Origin: Mycobacterium neglectum
GTDB taxonomy: Bacteria; Actinomycetota; Actinomycetes; Mycobacteriales; Mycobacteriaceae
Direction: 5' to 3'
Assembly: GCF_002591975.1 (NCBI RefSeq)
Contig: NZ_NVQE01000022.1
Span: 1-64,000, forward strand
DNA: 64,000 nucleotides
Shown here piece after piece: positions 50,389-58,560 of the stretch. The position numbers and the translations under genes were made by a program. Every line of letters starts with the position of its first letter. The first letter of the stretch is position 1. Under the pieces are notes generated by a model. It was not told the origin of the DNA. It saw only the letters and a program-made list of their open reading frames with translations, and did not search any database.

Positions 50389-50467
50389 ATAACGATTCGA
50401 AACCTGTTGTGTTGCAGCATGAGCAGCCGGTGCCGTCAATTAGCGCCCCACCATTTATGGTCACAGA

Positions 50468-51604
50468 GTGCGCCGGCGAACCGCTCTCAAGCTGCCGTTG
50501 TACCTGGCAGCAGCCGCGGCACTGACCAAGATCCCGCTCGCCTCCGGCGCGGCGACTCGATGGTCGGCCGACCGCGCCAATGCCTGGTACGCGAAGCAGG
50601 GCTGGCTGCTGGGCGCGAACTACGTCACGTCGAACGCCGTGAACCAGATCGAGATGTTCCAGGCGGGCACCTATGATGCGCACCGCATCGCCGGTGAGCT
50701 CAGCGTGGCCAAGCGAATCGGAATGAACACCATGCGGGTGTTCCTGCACGATCAGTTGTGGGCGGCCGACCGGGCGGGATTCAGCAGCCGGCTTTCTCAG
50801 TTCGTCACCATCGCAGCGAGCCACGGCATCAAGCCGCTCTTCGTCCTATTCGACTCGTGCTGGGATCCGTTGCCGAAGGCGGGTCGCCAACGCCCGCCGA
50901 TCAAAGGAGTGCACAACTCGGGCTGGGTACAGAGCCCGGGCGCGCACCGCCTGCAGGACCCGGCCTACACCCGCGTCCTGCAGAGCTATGTCACCGGAGT
51001 GGTGGGTATGTTCGCCAACGATCCTCGCGTGCTCGGGTGGGACGTGTGGAACGAGCCGGACAACCCGGCGAAGGACTACCGCAAGGTCGAACTCGAGGGC
51101 AAGGAGGAGCTCGTCGCGGCCTTCCTTCCCCACGTCTTTCAGTGGGTGCGCGCCGTCAATCCGGTTCAACCATTGACCAGTGGTGTGTGGCAGGGTCACT
51201 GGAAGGACCCTGGAAGCCGCAGCACGATCGCCAGTCTGCAGCTCGAGCACTCCGACATCATCAGCTTCCACAGCTACGCCGAACCCGCCGAGTTCGACGC
51301 CCGCATCGACGAACTCACACCTTTGGGGCGACCGATCATCTGCACCGAGTATCTGGCCCGAAACCTCGGCAGCACCGTGGAAGGCATCCTTCCGATCGCC
51401 AAGAGACGCAACGTCGGCGCGTACAACTGGGGGTTCGTCGCCGGCCGGACGCAGACCTATCTGCCGTGGGACTCCTGGAACCAGCCCTACACCGAACTCC
51501 CGGAGACGTGGTTCAGCGACCTCATCCACCCCGATGGACGGGCCCACGACGACAACGAGATACGGGTCATCCAGAAGCTCGCTGGAGTGAGTCGACCCGC
51601 CTAG
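50468..51604 (+). CDS. Secreted GH5-like (cellulase-family) glycoside hydrolase
   Basis: A 378-residue protein starting at GTG with an Arg-rich hydrophobic leader (RRRTALKLPLYLAAAAAL, Tat-like). The catalytic barrel of clan GH-A is clear: acid/base Glu in LGWDVWNEPDNP and nucleophile Glu in PIICTEYLARN, plus NTMRVFLHDQLW and ISFHSYAEP. Such enzymes hydrolyse beta-linked mannans, glucans or glycosides. It lies 79 bp after the antiporter and may be the last gene of the PKS operon, e.g. trimming a glycoside product outside the cell, or be independent. Confidence 0.8.
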   Translation: MRRRTALKLPLYLAAAAALTKIPLASGAATRWSADRANAWYAKQGWLLGANYVTSNAVNQIEMFQAGTYDAHRIAGELSVAKRIGMNTMRVFLHDQLWAADRAGFSSRLSQFVTIAASHGIKPLFVLFDSCWDPLPKAGRQRPPIKGVHNSGWVQSPGAHRLQDPAYTRVLQSYVTGVVGMFANDPRVLGWDVWNEPDNPAKDYRKVELEGKEELVAAFLPHVFQWVRAVNPVQPLTSGVWQGHWKDPGSRSTIASLQLEHSDIISFHSYAEPAEFDARIDELTPLGRPIICTEYLARNLGSTVEGILPIAKRRNVGAYNWGFVAGRTQTYLPWDSWNQPYTELPETWFSDLIHPDGRAHDDNEIRVIQKLAGVSRPA

Positions 51605-51732
51605 CCCTATATTGACGCAAGCGACGAAAACTCGTGCGCCCGAATATATCTCGTGACATTAAGTGCCGTTTCGCCATCCGATCGCCTCAAAAGCGCCACA
51701 ATCACGTTGGGTCCCGCGTGGAGGAGCGACAG

Positions 51733-52014
51733 ATGACATGGATGATCAGGACAATGGCGGTCGCGGCAACTGTCGCGGCGGCCGCGTTGGGCGCGATCGC
51801 GGCACCAGCCCCTAGGGCCCAGGCCGATCCGGGATGCGACGCCTTCGGCTGGCGCCATCCACTATGCGCCGGAGGCGCATGGGATCAGTCGGCGAGCAGC
51901 GAATGGGGTCCATCGGCGAGTACCGAGGCGGGCCTGGAAGCAGCCCAGGAGCCGTCGATGGTGCCGAACATCGACGGCTCGATTAGTCCGCCCGGCACAC
52001 CCGGCGCGATCTAG
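51733..52014 (+). CDS. Small secreted protein
   Basis: 93 residues from the ATG at 51733, preceded by GGAGGAGCGACAG. A signal peptide (VAATVAAAALGAIAAPAPRAQA, cleavage after AQA) leaves about 65 residues with two Cys (GCDAFGWRHPLCAGG) and an Asp/Gly/Ser/Pro-rich tail ending VPNIDGSISPPGTPGAI. This is a common mycobacterial small exported protein type without assigned function. It converges with the NIPSNAP-like gene, 3 bp apart. Confidence 0.65.
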   Translation: MTWMIRTMAVAATVAAAALGAIAAPAPRAQADPGCDAFGWRHPLCAGGAWDQSASSEWGPSASTEAGLEAAQEPSMVPNIDGSISPPGTPGAI

Positions 52015-52017
52015 CGC

Positions 52018-52332
52018 CTACTCAAGTGGCGAACTCGGAATCGGCTCAATCCGTGCGGTCTGCGCCGAGGTGATGAGGTCGCCGTCGAAGTCTGCGTGGT
52101 CCTCGGCGAAATCACAACTGCTGCGATAGATCTCGACGATCCGTGCCGGGTCACTACCCGGTGGATAACTTACGAGGGCGATCACCCGGCGGGTATCCGC
52201 ACCGCCGTCGATCCAGACGCCGTGGACGGTGATCCCGTGCTTGCGCAGGCTCTGAATATGGCGTGGCCAGAAGTGCGTCGTGTATCGGCGAAGTGCGTCG
52301 TCGCTGGCCAATGTATAGGTGTGCAGCTCCAT
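52018..52332 (-). CDS. NIPSNAP/dimeric alpha-beta barrel protein
   Basis: 104 residues from the ATG at 52332 (longer starts at 52350 or 52374 exist). MELHTYTLASDDALRRYTT and GITVHGVWIDGGADTRRVIALVSY are typical of NIPSNAP-family ferredoxin-like domains. These act as small-molecule-binding or monooxygenase-like dimers. It is downstream of an AKR and an SDR on the same strand, so they may share a transcript. Confidence 0.65.
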   Translation of the reverse strand: MELHTYTLASDDALRRYTTHFWPRHIQSLRKHGITVHGVWIDGGADTRRVIALVSYPPGSDPARIVEIYRSSCDFAEDHADFDGDLITSAQTARIEPIPSSPLE

Positions 52333-52370
52333 GACCGCGGTTTTCCTCATCTTGTGCTGTGGTGCCGCGT

Positions 52371-53393
52371 TCAACTGATTGTGCGGGCATGTACCGGGGC
52401 ATACCGCTCGCCGGTGATGCGGTCTGGAGAGAACACCTCAGAAAGGTAGGCGACTTCGTCGGCACTGATCGCGACGCCGGTGGCGGCGATGTTCTCCCGA
52501 ACGAACTCAGCGCGCTTGGTGCCGGGAATCGGCGCAATGTCCAGCGGCTGGGCGAGAAGCCACGCCAACGCGAGTTGTCCTGGGCGGCAGCCCTTCGCCT
52601 CCGCCATCGCTGCGAGCTCGCCGACCGGGCGGAGGTTCGCGGCAAGGTTGGCCGAAGAGAACCTGGGGTTGGTGGCGCGAAAATCACCCCGGCCGAACTC
52701 TTCGTCGGCTTTGAGGCGACCCGTCAGCGCGGACCTTCCCAGCGGACTGTAGGGAACCAAGGTGATCCCGAGTTCGCGACAGGTCGCTGCGACACCATCC
52801 TCGACTCCCCGTTCCCACAGTGAGTATTCGGATTGCAGCGCCGTGATCGGGTGCACGGCGTGCGCGCGGCGAATCTGGTCCGGGCCCACTTCGCTGAGTC
52901 CGACAGCGCGGACCTTACCCTCGTTGACCAGTTGGCTCATCGCGCCGACGGTATCTTCGATGGGCACGGTCGGGTCGAGGCGATGGTAGTAGTACACATC
53001 GATGACGTCCGTTCGCAGGCGCCTCAGACTTGCCTCGCACGCCGCGCGGACGTATTCGGGATGTCCGTCGATCGCGATCCCGGTGCGCTCACTGTTGATT
53101 TTCGCCGCGAACTTCGTGGCCAGTACGACGTCGTCGCGCCGTCCCGCAATCGCGCGGCCGATCAGTTCCTCGTTGTGGCCGAACCCGCGAATCGGCACAC
53201 CCCAGGTGATGTCGGAAGCGCCGTAGACATCAGAGGTATCAAGGAAATCGACGCCGAGGTCCAGCGCGGTGCGAATAGTCGCCGTCGACGCGTCGTCGTC
53301 GGCGACGCCATAGAACTGCGACATCCCCATGCAGCCCAACCCGATTGGGTGGACCGACAGATCGGAGTGGCCCAGGGTGACTCTCGTTAGCAT
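52371..53393 (-). CDS. Aldo-keto reductase
   Basis: A 340-residue (beta/alpha)8 NADPH-dependent reductase. The catalytic tetrad is visible: DFLDTSDVYGAS (Asp, Tyr), VVLATKFA (Lys) and VYYYHRLDP (His). A late IPGTKRAEFVRENI is the NADPH phosphate-binding site. The closest pattern is the AKR13/YajO-like group. The ATG at 53393 follows a 13-bp gap after the SDR stop, so SDR and AKR form an operon divergent from a TetR gene. It probably reduces aldehydes or quinone-like compounds. Confidence 0.85.
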   Translation of the reverse strand: MLTRVTLGHSDLSVHPIGLGCMGMSQFYGVADDDASTATIRTALDLGVDFLDTSDVYGASDITWGVPIRGFGHNEELIGRAIAGRRDDVVLATKFAAKINSERTGIAIDGHPEYVRAACEASLRRLRTDVIDVYYYHRLDPTVPIEDTVGAMSQLVNEGKVRAVGLSEVGPDQIRRAHAVHPITALQSEYSLWERGVEDGVAATCRELGITLVPYSPLGRSALTGRLKADEEFGRGDFRATNPRFSSANLAANLRPVGELAAMAEAKGCRPGQLALAWLLAQPLDIAPIPGTKRAEFVRENIAATGVAISADEVAYLSEVFSPDRITGERYAPVHARTIS

Positions 53394-53406
53394 TGGTCTT
53401 CTCCCT

Positions 53407-54285
53407 CTAGCGGTTGACGGATCCGAGTGGATCCAGTTGCGCGTTGGTGGCGTCATCGGCGGCGGTGGAAACGCTGAGCGCTTCCCACTTCTCGTCTTCG
53501 GCGAGCAGATCTCGCCCTGCGGCAGTGGCGTAGCGATAGGCGTCCGGACCGACCAGTAGTCGAGCGGGCGGCTCAGCCATGTCGACGATCCTGAGCAGCA
53601 GCGCGGCAACCTTCGCAGGGTCACTGGCGCCCAGCTGCTCCGAATTGCTCATCGCGGCGGCAGCTCCCACGGTGGGCGTGTACTCGTCGCGGACGGAATC
53701 TATTCGCATGGAAGAACCCGCCCAGTCGGTGCGCATGCCGCCAGGTTCCAACACGGTGGTCTTGATGCCCAGCGGTGCGACTTCTTGAGCGAGCACGCCG
53801 GAGAATCCGGTGACGGCCCACTTGGCCGACTGGTAGGCGGCCAGGCCGGGCCGAGTCAGCCGTCCACCGACTGAGGACACTTGAACGATGTGGCCGGATC
53901 GCTGGGTGCGCATGATGGGCAGTGCCGCCCGGGTCAGGCGCACCACTCCGAGGAAATTGGTGTCGATCTGGGTTTGGAAGTCTGCGAAGTCGACGTCCTC
54001 GATCGGCGCCATGTTGGCGTAGCCGGCGTTGTTGACGAGCACGTCGAGGCGGCCGAATCGGTCGATGGCGGTCGCGATCGCGGCCTGGACGTGATTGTCA
54101 TCGGTGACGTCGAGTTCAACGACGGCGAGGCGGCCGGGATGCTCCGCCGCGAGGTCGTCGAGCGCTGAGGTCGATCGAGCGCCGGCCACCACTCGGTGAC
54201 CGGCGTCCAGGGCCGCCACGGCGACGGCGCGTCCGAGGCCCCGGGAGGCGCCGGAGATGAGAAATACAAGCGATTGAACGGTCAT
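53407..54285 (-). CDS. SDR family oxidoreductase
   Basis: 292 residues from the ATG at 54285. FLISGASRGLGRA, an Arg in GARSTSALDD (NADP-type), NNAGYAN, SSVGGR and YQSAKWAV are all present. It belongs to the longer SDRs with an extended C-terminus (AYRYATAAGRDLLAEDEKWE), often called NAD-dependent epimerase-like or ketoreductase. It is 88 bp from the divergent TetR gene and likely its target. Confidence 0.82.
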   Translation of the reverse strand: MTVQSLVFLISGASRGLGRAVAVAALDAGHRVVAGARSTSALDDLAAEHPGRLAVVELDVTDDNHVQAAIATAIDRFGRLDVLVNNAGYANMAPIEDVDFADFQTQIDTNFLGVVRLTRAALPIMRTQRSGHIVQVSSVGGRLTRPGLAAYQSAKWAVTGFSGVLAQEVAPLGIKTTVLEPGGMRTDWAGSSMRIDSVRDEYTPTVGAAAAMSNSEQLGASDPAKVAALLLRIVDMAEPPARLLVGPDAYRYATAAGRDLLAEDEKWEALSVSTAADDATNAQLDPLGSVNR

Positions 54286-54304
54286 GGCAGCTCCTAACTC
54301 ATTA

Positions 54305-54342
54305 TCTACACCCGTAGACTCCATAGATATACAGACGTAGAC
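54305..54342. promoter_or_regulatory. TetR operator candidate (repeats around CGTAGAC)
   Basis: TCTAC-(4)-GTAGA (54305-54318) forms an inverted repeat, and CGTAGAC occurs twice in direct orientation, at 54313-54319 and 54336-54342, 23 bp apart. The block sits between the SDR (start 54285, minus) and TetR (start 54373, plus), where TetR autoregulatory sites are common. Confidence 0.45.
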
Positions 54343-54372
54343 TTGCTGAGAACTATTCCCTAATGTGAAGGC

Positions 54373-54951
54373 ATGCCCGCAAATCCGCCGCGGCCGCGCA
54401 ACGCCGCCGTCACCCGGGAGGCAATTCTGAATTCAGCCATCCGGAACTTCGCGCGCGCCGGATACGACGGCGTCGGCGTACGTGAGATCGCCGGCGACGC
54501 GGGTGTCACCGCCATGCTGGTGAACCGGTACTTCGGCTCCAAGGAGCGGTTGTTCGCCGAGGCCGTGGAGACCGCATTCGCACCGCCGGTATTCATCGCC
54601 GAAAACCCGCAGGCCGTCGCACGTGACGCTGCCGCCGCACTGGTCGCACGCTCTGCTCCCGACGCCGACGACCTGGCACCGTTTCTGATCATGTTGCGGT
54701 CAGCGGCCAATCCGCGCGCGGTTGAGATCGTCCGCGAGGCGATCGAGCGTCATGTGGGGAGGCGGCTGGCCAAACAGCTCCCCGAGCCGGGTAGACGGCT
54801 CCGCAGCGACGTCGTGCTGTCGGTGATCAGCGGAGTCCTCGTCATGCGACGGGTGGTGGGCGCTCGCGCACTCAACGGGCGCAACACCGACCAGCTCGCC
54901 GAGCTGTTGGAGGCGGTGTTCGACGCCATAATCGACACCCCGTTGAGCTGA
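54373..54951 (+). CDS. TetR family transcriptional regulator
   Basis: 192 residues. The TetR helix-turn-helix is clear: AGYDGVGVREIAGDAG, VTAMLVNRYFGSKERLF. A short helical ligand domain follows, with no recognisable signature. It is divergent from the SDR-AKR operon and converges with the esterase gene, so the first is its probable target. Confidence 0.83.
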   Translation: MPANPPRPRNAAVTREAILNSAIRNFARAGYDGVGVREIAGDAGVTAMLVNRYFGSKERLFAEAVETAFAPPVFIAENPQAVARDAAAALVARSAPDADDLAPFLIMLRSAANPRAVEIVREAIERHVGRRLAKQLPEPGRRLRSDVVLSVISGVLVMRRVVGARALNGRNTDQLAELLEAVFDAIIDTPLS

Positions 54952-54968
54952 CGGCACCGCAGGAGTCG

Positions 54969-55877
54969 TCACAACGACCCGGTGGCGCGCGCGACGTGGC
55001 CGGCGATCCGCGAGTACACACGCTCGGTGACCGCGACGTCCCCGCTCATGATGTTGTATCCGTGATCCACGTCGGCCACCTCGTAGTATTCGACCAATGA
55101 TCCTGCGCGATGGAGCTTTTGGGCATAGCTGTGGGCTTCGTCGCGCAATCGGTCATGCTCTGCGGTCACCACCACGGCAGGCGCGATGCCAACGATGCCG
55201 TCGGCGTTCGCGCCCCAGGCCGGTGACGCGAGCCGATGCTGGCGTTGCGTCCGGTCGGGGATGTAGGCGGCGTCGAACACTTCGCCCATCCACGGTTTCA
55301 TCACCGCTTGCGCGCCGATGATCGACGTCTTGTCGCGTGTCGCGGTGACCAGGTCGAGCGGCGCGTAGTGCAACACCTGCAATGCGATGACGGGTGCACG
55401 GCCCTCCAGGGCCAGTCGCGCGGCCGCGGCGCTCAGGTTGCCGCCCGCGCTCTGACCGCCAACGCAAAGGCGCGAGCCGTCCCAGTCCCGCTCCTCTTCG
55501 GCGGCCCAGCAGAGTATGTCGTAGATCTGTTGGGGGGCAGCGGGAAAGCGATGACGCGGTGCCAGCACGTAGTCGGGGTTCACTACCACGACGCCTGCGT
55601 TGGCGGCCAGATAACGGCACCACGGGTCGTCTTGTTCGGGGTGGCCCACGACAAACCCGCCACCATGAACGTTGACGTACACCGGCGGGGAATCCACATG
55701 CGACGGTGGGTAGTAAACGGTCGCCGGGGCGGCGCCGTGTCGGGTGGGGATGGTGACCGCGGCGGTGTGGCCGGGAACGTCGGCGAAGCGCACAGCGTCC
55801 TTCGGGGCGGGGTTCACCGTCGCGGCGAACACTCGGGCGATGCTGTCGGCGACAACGGGAAGGGACAGGATCGACAT
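54969..55877 (-). CDS. Alpha/beta hydrolase of the hormone-sensitive lipase family
   Basis: 302 residues. HGGGFVVGHPEQDD gives the oxyanion-hole HGGG, GGQSAGGNLSA carries the nucleophile Ser, VVTAEHDRLRDE the acid Asp, and VDHGYNIM the His. No signal peptide, so a cytoplasmic carboxylesterase. It is followed in the same direction after 31 bp of the alpha/beta hydrolase gene's end, and these two plus the GMC gene may share a transcript. Confidence 0.82.
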   Translation of the reverse strand: MSILSLPVVADSIARVFAATVNPAPKDAVRFADVPGHTAAVTIPTRHGAAPATVYYPPSHVDSPPVYVNVHGGGFVVGHPEQDDPWCRYLAANAGVVVVNPDYVLAPRHRFPAAPQQIYDILCWAAEEERDWDGSRLCVGGQSAGGNLSAAAARLALEGRAPVIALQVLHYAPLDLVTATRDKTSIIGAQAVMKPWMGEVFDAAYIPDRTQRQHRLASPAWGANADGIVGIAPAVVVTAEHDRLRDEAHSYAQKLHRAGSLVEYYEVADVDHGYNIMSGDVAVTERVYSRIAGHVARATGSL

Positions 55878-55908
55878 GGTCGGTTCTCCTTCGTGAAGTT
55901 TGGTTGCT

Positions 55909-56919
55909 TTACATCCGCCCGACGTCGACGACGGCGGCAGCGAACCGTTCCGGAGCCTCCTGCGGCACGTTGTGCCCGATTCCGTCGAGCACGCGATGTT
56001 GGTATGGCCCGGTGTACAGCGCGCGAAACGCGTTCCCGTCCTTGGCTTTGCCGTCGAAGTCGCTGCCGATCGTGATCGTGGGGACCGTGATCGGTGGCTT
56101 GTCCGCGAGACGTCGTTCGTCGGCGTCGTAGCGTGGTTCGCCGGGTGCGAGGCTGAGCCGCCACCGATAGTTGTGAATGACGATGTCGGTGTGGTCGGGG
56201 TTGTCGAAGGACGCTGCGCTCAGGTCGTAGGTCGCGTCATCGAAGCTCCAGAGCGGGGAGGCGTTGGTCCAGATGAGCCGATTGAAGTCCTTGGCGTTGC
56301 GCCGGTATCCGAGCTCGCCCCGTGGGGTGGCGAAATAGTATTGGTACCACCAGCCGTGTTCGGCCTGCGGCGGGAGCGGTTCGAGGTTGGCGTCGAGGCT
56401 GACGAGGATGTAGCCGCTGACTGCGACGAGTCCCGTGCAGCGTTGCGGCCACAGCGCTGCAACAGCGTTGGCGGTGCGTCCGCCCCAGTCGTAGCCGCCG
56501 AGAATGGCAGCGGGGATTCCCAGCGCGTCCATGAATGTGATCGCGTCCCGGGCCAGCGCGGCCTGCTGACCGTTTCGGACTGTGTCTTTTGACCGGAACC
56601 GGGTCGTCCCGAACCCACGCAGGTAGGGCACGACCACTCGGAAGCCCTGCTCGGCGAGGATCGCGGTGACGTCGGCATAGCTGTGGATGTCGTACGGCCA
56701 GCCGTGCAGCAACACGACGGGCTGACCGTCGGGCGGCCCCGCCTCGGCGTATCCGACATTGAGGTCACCGGCGTCGATCTGTTTGACGGGTCCCAGCGTG
56801 TGCTTCGGTGTGGCAGGGGGCGCGGGATCGTCACCAGGGGACGAACAGGCCGCGAGGGTGAGCCCGCCGGCAGTGACCGCGGTCAGCCGAGCGAAATCCC
56901 GTCTACTGAAACCGTTCAC
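55909..56919 (-). CDS. Tat-exported lipoprotein alpha/beta hydrolase (epoxide hydrolase-like)
   Basis: 336 residues from GTG. The N-terminus reads SRRDFARLTAV (twin arginine) followed by LTLAACSS (lipobox), so it is probably exported folded and lipid-anchored. The hydrolase core has VVLLHGWPYD (oxyanion), GGYDWGGRTAN with Asp as nucleophile, and a final GIGHNVPQEAPE (His). An Asp nucleophile points to epoxide hydrolase or haloalkane dehalogenase chemistry rather than an esterase. Its start overlaps the GMC oxidoreductase stop by 4 nt (GTGA), so the two proteins are made together. Confidence 0.8.
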   Translation of the reverse strand: MNGFSRRDFARLTAVTAGGLTLAACSSPGDDPAPPATPKHTLGPVKQIDAGDLNVGYAEAGPPDGQPVVLLHGWPYDIHSYADVTAILAEQGFRVVVPYLRGFGTTRFRSKDTVRNGQQAALARDAITFMDALGIPAAILGGYDWGGRTANAVAALWPQRCTGLVAVSGYILVSLDANLEPLPPQAEHGWWYQYYFATPRGELGYRRNAKDFNRLIWTNASPLWSFDDATYDLSAASFDNPDHTDIVIHNYRWRLSLAPGEPRYDADERRLADKPPITVPTITIGSDFDGKAKDGNAFRALYTGPYQHRVLDGIGHNVPQEAPERFAAAVVDVGRM

Positions 56920-58484
56920 AGCTCGTGCTCCGTCCCGATGATGTCGGCGGCTCGTTCGCCGATGACGACGCATGGTGCCATGGTGTTGCCGGTGGTGACC
57001 CTGGGCATGATGGACCCGTCGGCAACCCGCAGGCCCTTGACGCCGTAGACGGCGAGTTGGGCGTCGACGACTGACATGGCGTCGCGGCCCATCTTTGCGG
57101 TGCACGTCTGGTGCCAGTAACTCGAGGCGGCGTCGCGCACGAATCTCTCCAGTTCTGCGCCGCACAGGTTGCCCGGCATGACCTCGCGTTTGGTGAAGGG
57201 GCGCAGGGGAGCGGAGTTGCCGATCTCCCGGCAAAGTTGCACTGCCGCGACGGCGGCTCTGACATCGTCGGGATGGGCGAGCATGTTGGCGTGGATGTCG
57301 ATGGGGTCGAGTGGATTAGCCGACCGCAACGCGAGGTGGCCGCGACTCTTGGGACGGACCACGCCGGCGAACAGGGTCCATCCGAATTCGGGCAGTCCGT
57401 AGCGCGCGATGTTCTCTGCACTCGATTTGGGCACTTCGGCCTGGCACGTCTGCAGGTCGGGAGCCTCCATGCCGGCTGCGCTGGGCGCGAAGTAGGTGGC
57501 CTCGGACGCGTTGTTGCGTGGGGTCTGAGGGTCGCGGTACTCCCATACGCAGTCGAAGCCGGGATGGTCTTGAAGATTACGTCCTACCCCTGGCAGGTGC
57601 ACGCGAAGCGGGATGCCGACGCGGCGCAGTTCAGCCGAATCGCCAATTCCGGAGTGCAGCAAAACCTTCGGCGTGTGAATCGCCCCCAGCGACAGGATCA
57701 CTTCAGCGCTCGCGTTGATGTGGTGTCGCCGCCCGTCGTACAACATTTCCACGCCGGTTGCCCGGGCACCGTCGATGCTTACCCGGGTGACGAGCGCCGA
57801 GGTGATGACGCTGAGGTTGGGCTGCTCCAAGACCGGCGCCACATACGAGCCGAATATGGACTGCCGGCGGCCGGCACGCGCCCGGATATCGGTGATCGCT
57901 GCACCCGCGGCGTGTTCCATCATCCGCCCATTCTGGTTCTCGAACGTAGGGATCCCGACGGTCCGAGCGGCCTCGACGGTCGCGGGTGCCAGCGGATTTG
58001 GATCTGGGGCGGGGGTGACGTAGACCGGACCGCCAGTGCCGCGGTAGCCGGGGTCCGGGTCGCCGTGGAAGTCTTCGATCCGACGGTAGATGTCGAGGAC
58101 GGATTCGTAACCCCAACCCGTATCGCCGGATTCGAAGGCGAAGTAGTCCCAATCGGCTTTGTGACCGCGCGCCCACACCATCAGGTTGATGCCCGACCCG
58201 CCGCCAAGGACTTTGCCCATCGACATCGGCACGGCGCGACCGTTCACGTGGGCATCCGGGACGGCCGCGAAGCCCCAGTCCCGCTCGCTTCCGAGGTTCA
58301 ATGGCCATTGGTCGGCGGCGGTGACGCTTGGCACCTGATCGGTGCCGCCGGCTTCGATAAGCAGTACCGACACGGCGGGGTTCTCGGCCAGTCGGCGGGC
58401 GACGACCGACCCGGATGTGCCCGCGCCGCACACGATGAAGTCGTAGGTCTGACGGGGCGAAGTGATGAATGGCATGGCACCCAT
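56916..58484 (-). CDS. GMC-family FAD oxidoreductase (choline dehydrogenase/alcohol oxidase-like)
   Basis: 522 residues. FIVCGAGTSGSVVARRL binds FAD; MSMGKVLGGGSGINLMVWARG is the GMC signature 1 region; LSLGAIHTPKVLLHSGIG is signature 2; and SYWHQTCTAKMG carries the active-site His near the C-terminus. Oxidation of an alcohol to an aldehyde is expected. No signal peptide, while its coupled partner is a Tat lipoprotein hydrolase. It is divergent from a LysR regulator, with two palindromic elements between. Start may be ATG 58484 or 58475. Confidence 0.87.
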   Translation of the reverse strand: MGAMPFITSPRQTYDFIVCGAGTSGSVVARRLAENPAVSVLLIEAGGTDQVPSVTAADQWPLNLGSERDWGFAAVPDAHVNGRAVPMSMGKVLGGGSGINLMVWARGHKADWDYFAFESGDTGWGYESVLDIYRRIEDFHGDPDPGYRGTGGPVYVTPAPDPNPLAPATVEAARTVGIPTFENQNGRMMEHAAGAAITDIRARAGRRQSIFGSYVAPVLEQPNLSVITSALVTRVSIDGARATGVEMLYDGRRHHINASAEVILSLGAIHTPKVLLHSGIGDSAELRRVGIPLRVHLPGVGRNLQDHPGFDCVWEYRDPQTPRNNASEATYFAPSAAGMEAPDLQTCQAEVPKSSAENIARYGLPEFGWTLFAGVVRPKSRGHLALRSANPLDPIDIHANMLAHPDDVRAAVAAVQLCREIGNSAPLRPFTKREVMPGNLCGAELERFVRDAASSYWHQTCTAKMGRDAMSVVDAQLAVYGVKGLRVADGSIMPRVTTGNTMAPCVVIGERAADIIGTEHEL

Positions 58485-58522
58485 CTGACTCCGTCCGGGT
58501 CCATCGAGTCCAACGATTAGTT

Positions 58523-58549
58523 TTGATCAAAGTCATCTACAAAGCAGAT
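58523..58549. promoter_or_regulatory. LysR binding-site candidates
   Basis: Two palindromes lie between the GMC gene (minus) and the LysR gene (plus): TTGATCAA (58523-58530) and ATCT-N7-AGAT (58535-58549, a 15-bp T-N11-A-type LysR box). They end 11 bp before the LysR GTG, so binding could both autoregulate and activate the GMC operon. Confidence 0.5.
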
Positions 58550-58560
58550 ACAATGGCCGA

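Noticed and set aside
57111..58520. 469-codon plus-strand frame opposite the GMC oxidoreductase
   Set aside because: Antisense shadow caused by high GC; GMC signatures on the minus strand are clear.
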